This document shows positions 1-7,764 of a stretch of DNA of 64,000 nucleotides, piece by piece. Source of the DNA: Saprospiraceae bacterium (lineage in GTDB: Bacteria; Bacteroidota; Bacteroidia; Chitinophagales; Saprospiraceae); NCBI GenBank assembly GCA_021298575.1, contig JAJTFM010000014.1, positions 20,801 to 84,800 on the forward strand, in the 5' to 3' direction. The position numbers and the translations under genes were made by a program. The number at the start of each line of letters is the position of its first letter. Position 1 is the first letter of the stretch. Under the pieces are notes generated by a model. The model had not been told where the DNA came from and did not search any database. It was given only the letters and a program-made list of their open reading frames with translations.

Positions 1-2
1 GA

Positions 3-146
3 CAAACTGTTCGCCAGATCACCGATCAGAAAACTGCGGAGAATTTCTCTCTGACAATCCAGCTGGGCGATCTGCCAGCCGGAACTTATCTCGTGCAGGC
101 GCGCATGGGCGCTGTCGCGCACGAGGGCAAGGTGGTGAAAATGTAA
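3..146 (+). CDS. C-terminal end of a secreted protein with T9SS type A sorting domain (5' truncated by window edge)
   Basis: Open frame ends ...LPAGTYLVQARMGAVAHEGKVVKM*, typical of a T9SS C-terminal domain. Confidence 0.65.
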   Translation, partial: QTVRQITDQKTAENFSLTIQLGDLPAGTYLVQARMGAVAHEGKVVKM

Positions 147-164
147 TTACCCGCCAGTCAAACC

Positions 165-202
165 AAAAACGGCCGTCCCGAGTCATTGGGTCGGCCGTTT
201 TT
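165..202. terminator. Rho-independent-like terminator hairpin
   Basis: aaaaacggccg ... cggccgttttt inverted repeat after the stop codon at 146. Confidence 0.6.
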
Positions 203-216
203 AGTGGTAGCAGTAG

Positions 217-603
217 TTATTTTTCAAACCATACTTTTGACTGATTGTCCACATCTCCGTTGTAATTGATGAAGATTTCGAACCCTGCCCGAATATCGCG
301 CACACAATAGAAATCAATCGTCTTGTTTTCGAAATCCATGCCGTATTCAGCGTTTGGGGAGTAGGAGTGGTTGTACAGAGAGCCATACCCGAGACATAGT
401 GCGTACCATTCGCCATCTTCACCCCAGTCAAAGTAGTAGTCGTCCAGAATCGTCTGCCGGACATGGTGCAACTGCGCCTTCGGGAATAGCAGTACGGGGC
501 ATATTTCGATTATTTCGCCAGCTTCTATATCGCGGCCAGCGAATACGCCCGATCCGTGCAAATCGGAAGGTGCGACAAATATAGATGCTTGCTGAAGTGA
601 CAC
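217..603 (-). CDS. SET domain-containing protein (putative lysine methyltransferase)
   Basis: GSGVFAGRDIEAGEIIE and LYNHSYSPNAEY (NHSxxPN) SET motifs. Confidence 0.8.
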   Translation of the reverse strand: MSLQQASIFVAPSDLHGSGVFAGRDIEAGEIIEICPVLLFPKAQLHHVRQTILDDYYFDWGEDGEWYALCLGYGSLYNHSYSPNAEYGMDFENKTIDFYCVRDIRAGFEIFINYNGDVDNQSKVWFEK

Positions 604-605
604 GG

Positions 606-1484
606 TTAGACCAGGAGTTTTTCCAGGGAAGCTGTACCATTATCCGTCATGGGAACAAGCGGCAGCCTCACTTCCCTTGAACAAAGACCGCGTATTTCCA
701 TGGCTGCCTTGACGCCAACCGGATTTCCTTCTACAAATAGTTGTTTGTACAGATCCAGCAATTGGAGATTAAGTTGACGGGCTGCGGGCATGTCCTCGCG
801 CAGTGCGGCACGTACCATATCAGTGAATGGCTGCGGCGAGCAGTTGGCTATGACTGAAATTACGCCATCTCCGCCCGTGGAAATTACCGGTAGCGTCATG
901 AAATCATCACCGCTTAGCACGAGGAAGCCTTCAGGCCGCCCCTTGATTATTTTCATGATCTGGTAAATATCGTCGGAAGCTTCTTTTACCGCGATGAACT
1001 TGTCACTCGCATGTGCCAGTCGCAGGGTCGTCTCTGCCGTCATATTGGAAGACGTTCGGCTGGGTACATTATAAATGATAATTGGCCTTGGAGATGCTTC
1101 GGCCAGTGCCATGTAATGCTGAAAGATACCTTCCTGCCCGGGCTTGTTGTATGCCGGATTGCTGGACAGGATTGCGTCAATACCGTCGAAATTGAAGGAT
1201 TTGAGTTTTTCAACTACCGCGGCGGTATTGTTTCCGCCAAAAACGCCGGCCACGAAGGGTAGCCTGCCCCTGTTTGCTTTGATGGAGAAGTCGAGAATCT
1301 GGCGGTGCTCTTCATCGGTAGTGGTGCTGGATTCGCCGGTAGTGCCAAGACTTACCAGAAATTCTACTCCACCCGCAATGACATATTCAATGACCCGTTC
1401 AAGTGCCTCCCAGTCAACCTGACCGTTTTTGAATGGTGTGACCAGTGCCACGCCGGTGCCGCGCAGAGATGCGTGCAGACTCAT
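606..1484 (-). CDS. dapA: 4-hydroxy-tetrahydrodipicolinate synthase
   Basis: 292 aa; GTTGESSTTTDEEH, YNVPSRTSSNM, KEASDD motifs. Confidence 0.95.
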   Translation of the reverse strand: MSLHASLRGTGVALVTPFKNGQVDWEALERVIEYVIAGGVEFLVSLGTTGESSTTTDEEHRQILDFSIKANRGRLPFVAGVFGGNNTAAVVEKLKSFNFDGIDAILSSNPAYNKPGQEGIFQHYMALAEASPRPIIIYNVPSRTSSNMTAETTLRLAHASDKFIAVKEASDDIYQIMKIIKGRPEGFLVLSGDDFMTLPVISTGGDGVISVIANCSPQPFTDMVRAALREDMPAARQLNLQLLDLYKQLFVEGNPVGVKAAMEIRGLCSREVRLPLVPMTDNGTASLEKLLV

Positions 1485-1495
1485 GGTTTCGGATT

Positions 1496-2476
1496 TTATT
1501 TGGCAGGTGCAGTTGCCGGCAGACGGCGATAATGACCCATTTTGCCATATTTGTCAATGCGCGCAATAATCCGCTCATCAGGATCCATGGGCGCAATTTT
1601 TGCCAGTTCCCTGATAATGTGCTCTTTCAGTATGGCTGCCATCTGTTCAGGAGCATTGTGGCCTCCTCCGAGCGGTTCTTTCACAATGCCATCAATCAGC
1701 CCGAAGGACAGCATATTGTCTGCGTCGAGTTTCAGCGCCTCTGCCGCCTGCTCCTTGAAATCCCAGGAGTGCCACAGGATGGAGGAGCAGGATTCGGGTG
1801 AAATGACCGAGTACCATGTATATTCCAGCATGAACACCTTGTCGCCCAAACCAATGCCCAGTGCGCCACCAGAAGCGCCTTCACCTATAATATAACATAA
1901 AATGGGTACACGGAGCTGTGCCATTTCAAACAGATTTCGGGCAATCGCCTCTGCCTGTCCACGCTGCTCGGCCTCCAGCCCCGGGAACGCTCCCGGCGTG
2001 TCAATGAGGGTAACTACAGGGAAACCGAAACGTTCAGCCATTTTCATCAGGCGGAGCGCCTTGCGGTATCCTTCCGGATTTGCCATACCGAAATTGCGGT
2101 ACTGACGCATTTTGGTATTTACCCCTTTTTGGTGTCCTATCACCATAACTGTTTGTCCGTCGAGATCGGCAAGCCCTCCCACAATAGCGTGGTCGTCGCC
2201 GGCATAGCGATCGCCATGCAACTCAATGAACTTGCGGCACATGGTGTTCAGATAATACAGCGTGTAGGGGCGTTCGGGGTGGCGCGAAAGTTGCACTTTC
2301 TGCCAGCCGGTAAGGCCGGAATAGATCTCCTTTCGCTTGTTCTCGATTTTGCCTTCCAGTTCGCGAACCATGTCGGACACATCGAGTTCGCCTTTTTCCC
2401 CCACCTCGCGCAACTTCTGCAGTTGCTCGTAAAGAGCTTCCAGGGGCTTTTCAAAATCCATGAAGGTCATTGACAT
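1496..2476 (-). CDS. accA: Acetyl-CoA carboxylase carboxyltransferase subunit alpha
   Basis: 326 aa; [21 protein letters not shown] and [15 protein letters not shown] motifs. Confidence 0.95.
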   Translation of the reverse strand: MSMTFMDFEKPLEALYEQLQKLREVGEKGELDVSDMVRELEGKIENKRKEIYSGLTGWQKVQLSRHPERPYTLYYLNTMCRKFIELHGDRYAGDDHAIVGGLADLDGQTVMVIGHQKGVNTKMRQYRNFGMANPEGYRKALRLMKMAERFGFPVVTLIDTPGAFPGLEAEQRGQAEAIARNLFEMAQLRVPILCYIIGEGASGGALGIGLGDKVFMLEYTWYSVISPESCSSILWHSWDFKEQAAEALKLDADNMLSFGLIDGIVKEPLGGGHNAPEQMAAILKEHIIRELAKIAPMDPDERIIARIDKYGKMGHYRRLPATAPAK

Positions 2477-2670
2477 GGCGGAGCAGGATGTTTTGATTTT
2501 AAATCTTGATGGCGCAAAGGTAACTATGATTTAACTCATAGTTATGCCTCTTGTCAATTGATTTGGCCAAAGTGGTGTGAAATACGCCTCATTTAAGCCT
2601 GGAAACGATTTTCGAAAAAAAATCTGAAAAAAAATTTCTGAAATGCTTGTCGGTTTAAATCGTGTGATGT

Positions 2671-2678
2671 TATCTTTG
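2671..2678 (+). promoter_or_regulatory. Bacteroidota -7 box (TATCTTTG) upstream of tRNA-Asp
   Basis: TAnnTTTG consensus about 18 bp upstream of the tRNA 5' end. Confidence 0.6.
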
Positions 2679-2695
2679 CCCCGCTTAAAACGCAA

Positions 2696-2769
2696 GGATT
2701 GGTAGTTCAGTCGGTTAGAATGCCGCCCTGTCACGGCGGAGGTCGCGGGTTCGAGTCCCGTCCAGTCCG
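2696..2769 (+). tRNA. tRNA-Asp (GTC)
   Basis: Cloverleaf: acceptor GGATTGG/CCAGTCC, anticodon loop ctGTCac, T-loop GGTTCGAGTCC. Confidence 0.95.
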
Positions 2770-2771
2770 CA

Positions 2772-2796
2772 AGAAGGCCCTCGATGAGGGCCTTCT
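2772..2796 (+). terminator. Strong hairpin after tRNA-Asp
   Basis: agaaggccctc-gat-gagggccttct perfect 11-bp stem. Confidence 0.6.
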
Positions 2797-2835
2797 GTCA
2801 TTTATCCCCAACCCATACCACCTGGTATTTCCGGA

Positions 2836-3062
2836 GTATTCCCGGAATCCTGTTTTCTGCAGTAGTTTCAGGTCTCGGCTCCGCCCGGAGCTTGGTTTTA
2901 TTTAACCGCAGAGTTACGCAGAGTTAACCGCAGAGTATCGCAAAGAATTTTTCTCAGCGTACCTCTGCGTCGTACTCTGCGTAACTCTGCGGTTAAATAA
3001 ACCTGGTTTGTAGCGTACAAAACCATTTACGGCTGAATGCACCAGTGAGAAAGAAGTGTTTT
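2836..3062. repeat. Copy 1 of tandem ~239-bp intergenic repeat containing 'accgcagagttacgcagag' palindromes
   Basis: gtattcccggaatcctgttttctgcagtagtttcaggtctcggctccgcccggagcttggt... is repeated at 3075; internal inverted arms ttatttaaccgcagagttacgcagagt / actctgcgtaactctgcggttaaataa. Confidence 0.9.
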
Positions 3063-3074
3063 GGATACCCCGGG

Positions 3075-3300
3075 GTATTCCCGGAATCCTGTTTTCTGCA
3101 GTAGTTTCAGGTCTCGGCTCCGCCCGGAGCTTGGTCTTATTTAACCGCAGAGTTACGCAGAGTTAATCGCAGAGTATCGCAAAGAATCTTTCTCTGTGGC
3201 CTCTGCGTCGTACTCTGCGTAACTCTGCGGTTAAACAAATCTGGTTCGTAGCATACAAAACCATTTGCGTAATAATAAACCGGCAAGAAAAAAGTGTTTT
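3075..3300. repeat. Copy 2 of tandem ~239-bp intergenic repeat
   Basis: High identity to 2836-3062 with scattered substitutions; same inverted-repeat core. Confidence 0.9.
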
Positions 3301-3330
3301 AGACGTGACACAATCTTTCAGAAAGAGAGA

Positions 3331-3570
3331 ATGTTTATTGTTACGATTTTCAGACCTGTAAGTGATACAGAGCAGGTTACTCACAAAAGTGGGGAGAAAA
3401 TTCTTGAACTCATCAAGGCCGAGCCTTCTGTCACGATGCTGACTCTGGCTGGTTCGCTCGGAGTATTAGTAAAGGCAATTGAAAAACACATGGCGTCTCT
3501 CAAAAAATCAGGCAGACTGGAGCGAGTCGGGCACGATAAAGGTGGCTACTGGAGAATCAAGGAATATTAG
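3331..3570 (+). pseudogene. Remnant of a C-terminal winged-HTH domain as found in Fic / AlbA_2-type (RecG-like) proteins
   Basis: SGEKILELIKAEPSVTMLTLAGSLGVLVKAIEKHMASLKKSGRLERVGHDKGGYWRIKEY resembles the terminal wHTH of those families; catalytic region absent. Confidence 0.55.
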
Positions 3571-3811
3571 GGTGTGTATGAAAAATACTGGCGAGATCGA
3601 AAACAGCAGATTTTGGGTTCTGGGAAAGGTGCTTTTGAGGGTAATATCGGGTTATATTGCCCGGAAAAGACTTTCCGGACAGGTTCCAGAAGATACATTT
3701 TCGGCCCGCCATGTATTTTTCAGACTCACCCTGGTCAGTGGCCGAGATTGAACCCCACATTACCTGGTATGTTTCTTTAAATTTATTCAGCAGGAAATCT
3801 GTAATAATGTT

Positions 3812-3881
3812 GTGCCTCATCCGGCTAACAGCATATGAATCATGGCGAGCGCTTGTAACAGCTGTTCACCAGATGAGGCAC
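3812..3881. repeat. 70-bp palindromic element (21-bp imperfect stem)
   Basis: gtgcctcatccggctaacagc vs gctgttcaccagatgaggcac, 18/21 paired. Confidence 0.7.
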
Positions 3882-3902
3882 GAAGTTGTATATTGTTGAT
3901 TA

Positions 3903-4346
3903 TCAGTTATCCAGACGAAGAAAATCTCCGTTCATGTCAAATTCCAGATCCAGACCATTATTCAGTTCAATCTGCTGATTTTTTCCGTCCAGTTCCCAGT
4001 CGGTGATAACACTGCCGAAGTAATTGTTTGCGACATATTGAAAAATATTTTCAGGTATAACGCTGGTTGGCAGTTGAGATGTACCGTCAATGCTAATGAT
4101 TTCTCTCTTGCGATTAAATTCCAGACTGATACCATCCGACAATATCAGGTCATACGTCCTTTTTACTCCTTCAGTGTCTTTCAGATACTGAAGAACAGAG
4201 TTGTTCGGGAAATGATCCGAGATGTAACTGGATATTTCATCGGGTAGTTCAGAAACGGGAAGTATTACTTCCTTTTCGCAACTTGACAGGGAGAATAATA
4301 GTGATGCGGCAAAAAAAGCAACTTTGGTTGGAATTACATTTTTCAT
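3903..4346 (-). CDS. PepSY-like domain lipoprotein
   Basis: Lipoprotein signal (FSLSSCEKE) and paired repeats of the form 'LSDGISLEFNRKREIISIDG' / 'LNNGLDLEFDMNGDFLRLDN'; upstream in-frame ATG at 4394 possible. Confidence 0.6.
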   Translation of the reverse strand: MKNVIPTKVAFFAASLLFSLSSCEKEVILPVSELPDEISSYISDHFPNNSVLQYLKDTEGVKRTYDLILSDGISLEFNRKREIISIDGTSQLPTSVIPENIFQYVANNYFGSVITDWELDGKNQQIELNNGLDLEFDMNGDFLRLDN

Positions 4347-4502
4347 TTTAGGAACAGTTTTATGAAAAAACAGGTTTAACAGCCCAAAAAACATTTTGTT
4401 AGCATGAGAAGAGGCTGAAACAGCAACATGCAGATAAAACTTGCTGTTTGCTATATTTAGTCATTCTATCACCGGAAAATTTGAGTGCGAGACTTTTACC
4501 GG

Positions 4503-5501
4503 TTACCGTCTCACGCGCCACAGCGAACCGTTTTTGGTATCCAGTCTATCCAGAAATCCCCGCTCCGTGTATGACTGCAGTATTTTCTCCGCTTCGGTTC
4601 TGGGGGTACCCGAAACCTCGGAGTACTCCCTGGCGGTCAACGATGAATAGTGTGCAAACAGGCCTTCTGAACTCCGGTCGTAGTTGTTTCTCACTGACGC
4701 GGGATGGAGTTTCAGCAGGGCTGCCTCGTAAGTTGCATACGGCTTTGATCCGTAAACCAGTTCCCGGTTGTTCTGCGCATCAAAGAAAAACATCGTTGGG
4801 AAGCCTCTTACCCCCATGGATCTGCCCATTTTGAGGTCTTCCTGAAACAAGTCGCGTGCTTTCCCTTCCATGTCTTTTTTCATCTGCACCGGGTCAAGCC
4901 CCGATGCCACGGCCGCTACTTCCAGATGCTCCCACCGGGTGATATTCTTCTTTTGCAGAAATACCATCTCCCTGATTATTCTCATGAAAAGGAGTGCTTT
5001 CCTGCTGTCCTGTATTTCTGCTGCCTTGAAGGCTATGGATGGCGGATAGGAAGAGTCCAGCGGGTCTTCCAGCCAAACATCTCCGTCAATAGGCATGTCA
5101 TAGTGAACACTCACCTCGTCCCAGTGATGTGCCACATCGGAAGGCTTGCTGATACCGCCGCTGTTGTAGCTCCAGTCGGGTAGCAGGCCGCCCATGCGGT
5201 ACTCAATCTCAAGGTCGTCGCCGTATTCCAGTTTCAGTTTCCGAAGTTGCGGCTCAATTCCCCAGCACGAAGAACAGATCGGATCGGTAAAATAAACGAT
5301 CCTGACCGGCTTTGGAGTGGTATTAACTGCCCGTATGTCGGTGACACTCGAGATGCCTGGTATCTCGCAGATGCCACTCTGCGGGTCGCAAAGTAGCGGA
5401 TTTTTGTTCTCGGTCATGTTTTTTCCTGTTTGTGCCGGCACACTGAATGTAAGCAGTGTAAACAGCATGGTTATCGTCGGGAGAAAATTTGGCATGGTCA
5501 A
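4503..5501 (-). CDS. DsbA family / thioredoxin-fold protein (FrnE/SpxH-like)
   Basis: IVYFTDPICSSCWGIEPQLRKLKLEYGDDLEIEYRMGGLLPDW; GVRGFPTMFFFD. Confidence 0.8.
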   Translation of the reverse strand: MTMPNFLPTITMLFTLLTFSVPAQTGKNMTENKNPLLCDPQSGICEIPGISSVTDIRAVNTTPKPVRIVYFTDPICSSCWGIEPQLRKLKLEYGDDLEIEYRMGGLLPDWSYNSGGISKPSDVAHHWDEVSVHYDMPIDGDVWLEDPLDSSYPPSIAFKAAEIQDSRKALLFMRIIREMVFLQKKNITRWEHLEVAAVASGLDPVQMKKDMEGKARDLFQEDLKMGRSMGVRGFPTMFFFDAQNNRELVYGSKPYATYEAALLKLHPASVRNNYDRSSEGLFAHYSSLTAREYSEVSGTPRTEAEKILQSYTERGFLDRLDTKNGSLWRVRR

Positions 5502-5809
5502 ATGATTTTCAGGGTTGTACTGGTTTCATCAAGCCAGTTTTGTACCTTTGATTTCATGTAATTTCTGTAATCACCAGTTTAACTGCGTTTCTTGTGATGA
5601 AGTTTGGAAAAACGATAAAAATATTTCTGATAGACGCTCAAAGACTTTGAGTCCGGAACAGAGGGGAAGCCAGTCAAATAATGCTCAACCTGAATTGAAC
5701 TCTGTGGCAAATCGCTGGGGCATACCACGTGCAGTCGAGGAACTGGTCCTTCTGAGAGACAGAAATTTGCTCACTAAACAGCTCACTTCACCGCTTTAAA
5801 CTCGTCTTA

Positions 5810-6997
5810 ATGCGTTCTGCCTTGTTTCTCTTCCTGCTTTCTCTCCTCTCGTCACGCACGCACGCGCAGCCGTACGTCCCCGGACAGTCTTACTTCGGAT
5901 CCAATAATTATACGGAGTATGTTGCCGGAAATATGCCAGTCATTCTGTCGGCCCCGCACGGCGGGCTTCTCTCCCCGGCTGCCATTCCCGATCGAAATTG
6001 CAGCGGGTGCTCTACGGTGAATGATTTCAATACGCAGGAACTGGCTCGCGCACTGGCCAATGCCCTGCACGAACAAACCGGATGCTGGCCACACCTGGTT
6101 ATTAACCGTCTCCACCGCCGGAAACTCGATGCCAACCGCGACCTGCCTGAAGCCGCCGACGGAAATCCGGTGGCCGGACAGGCTTGGGCCGATTTCCACA
6201 ATTTCCTCGGCAATGCGAAAAATGATGTTGCATTCCAGTTCGGAAAAGGTTTTTATGTGGATATTCACGGACACGGGCACAGTATTCAGCGCCTCGAACT
6301 GGGCTACCTGCTTTACTCCGACGAGTTGCGCCTGCCCGATGATACACTGAATACGCCCGTTTTTACAGGGTACAGCAGTATCAAACATCTTGTGGAAAGC
6401 AATCCCCAGTCGCTCACGCACGCCGACCTGCTGCGCGGCAGCCAGAGTCTTGGTGAACTGCTGGCCGACCGTGGCTATCCCGCCACCCCGTCGCAGTCTG
6501 ACCCCGCTCCCGATACCGGTGAAGACTATTTCAGCGGTGGCTATAATACCGCCCGATACAGTTCATATAACGGCGGCAGCATTGACGGGGTACAGATAGA
6601 GTGTAACAGAACCGGCATCCGCGATTCCCTCACGCAGGTGGAGCGATTCGCCGATTCGCTCGCCGTAACGCTGCTCGACTACCTCGGTCGCCATTATTTC
6701 GGCGGACTGGAGACGTCGTTTTGTGAAAGTTCAGATGCCACCCAGTCGGGAGTTGCCTGGATGTACGATGTGTCGCCCAACCCGTTCTGCCGGTACTTTC
6801 AGATCAGGCACAACGACGATTCAGCCGACTGGACCGCCGGAGTCTATAACTTTTACGGTGATCTGGTGCAGTTTGTGCCGGTTACTGCCAATATACCCGT
6901 GCAGATAGTTCCTCCCCCGGGTGGCCCTGTCTTCGTGGTGCTGCGTCGCAACGGTGAAATTGCAGCAGTGAAAACAGTGCTGAGCGCCTGCAGATAA
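5810..6997 (+). CDS. Secreted N-formylglutamate amidohydrolase-like protein with T9SS C-terminal domain
   Basis: Signal peptide; PVILSAPHGG, NRLHRRKLDANRD, DIHGHGH motifs; T9SS-like C-terminus. Confidence 0.65.
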   Translation: MRSALFLFLLSLLSSRTHAQPYVPGQSYFGSNNYTEYVAGNMPVILSAPHGGLLSPAAIPDRNCSGCSTVNDFNTQELARALANALHEQTGCWPHLVINRLHRRKLDANRDLPEAADGNPVAGQAWADFHNFLGNAKNDVAFQFGKGFYVDIHGHGHSIQRLELGYLLYSDELRLPDDTLNTPVFTGYSSIKHLVESNPQSLTHADLLRGSQSLGELLADRGYPATPSQSDPAPDTGEDYFSGGYNTARYSSYNGGSIDGVQIECNRTGIRDSLTQVERFADSLAVTLLDYLGRHYFGGLETSFCESSDATQSGVAWMYDVSPNPFCRYFQIRHNDDSADWTAGVYNFYGDLVQFVPVTANIPVQIVPPPGGPVFVVLRRNGEIAAVKTVLSACR

Positions 6998-6999
6998 AT

Positions 7000-7575
7000 T
7001 CAGTCGCGATACATATTCCCGCTTTCCAGGTACTCCCAGACGGGCTCCGGTACCAGATAGCGAACCGACCGGCCTTTCTTCAGGCAATCCCTGATATATG
7101 TTGCAGAAATATCCAGTGGTGGTACGTCGAACATCCGCACGTGCGGGTGCGAGGCCAGTGCCCCGGGTTCGATATTCGGTCTGCGATACACATATATATA
7201 GTATCCTTCCAGAAGCTGGTGATAGTTCTTCCACTGGTCAAGCGTGGCAATATTGTCGCCACCCATAATCAGGACGAACTCGTGTTCAGGATACTTCTCC
7301 TTCAGGTACGAGAGGGTATCAACGGTGTAGGATGGTTTTGGCAGGCTGAACTCAACATCGGATGCCTTCAGGAGCGGATTATCCTCCACGGCCAGTCGTA
7401 CAAGGTGCAGGCGGTCGTGATCGCGTGCGAGCGTCTTTCTGGGTTTCAGCGGATTCTGCGGACTGACAACGAGCCAGACTCTGTCGAGATCGGTTTGTGT
7501 GGCCATGTAGTTGGCAATAACCAGGTGGCCGGTGTGAACGGGATTGAACGAGCCAAAAAACAGTCCTATTTTCAC
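7000..7575 (-). CDS. nadD: Nicotinate-nucleotide adenylyltransferase (probable GTG start)
   Basis: KIGLFFGSFNPVHTGHLVIANYM; MGGDNIATLDQWKNY; ISATYIRDCLKKGRSVRYLVPEPVWEYL. Confidence 0.93.
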   Translation of the reverse strand: MKIGLFFGSFNPVHTGHLVIANYMATQTDLDRVWLVVSPQNPLKPRKTLARDHDRLHLVRLAVEDNPLLKASDVEFSLPKPSYTVDTLSYLKEKYPEHEFVLIMGGDNIATLDQWKNYHQLLEGYYIYVYRRPNIEPGALASHPHVRMFDVPPLDISATYIRDCLKKGRSVRYLVPEPVWEYLESGNMYRD

Positions 7576-7737
7576 GGGTATTAATCTTGAACAGGTGTGA
7601 TGAGTATTCTGCAGTATGCAGGCTATTCGCGGGAGGGGGCGCCCGCAAAGGTAACCCAAACGACGTTTTGTTGCCTGAATATACTACTGACCGTAAACAA
7701 AACAGAAAAACCGGCCTCAATCATAACATCCTCGTTC

Positions 7738-7745
7738 TACCTTTG
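7738..7745 (+). promoter_or_regulatory. Bacteroidota -7 box (TACCTTTG) upstream of pcrA
   Basis: TAnnTTTG motif 20 bp upstream of the ATG. Confidence 0.5.
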
Positions 7746-7764
7746 CTGTTTAAATACCTGCGCC

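Noticed and set aside
3163-3384. 73-aa minus-strand ORF ending LRRVRRRGHRERFFAILCD
   Set aside because: It reads through the palindromic cgcagag repeat; such RRGHRE peptides are typical spurious translations of this repeat.
5515-5799. 94-aa plus-strand ORF between the DsbA-family gene and the amidohydrolase-like gene
   Set aside because: No recognisable domain or signal and odd composition; may be a remnant but cannot be supported.
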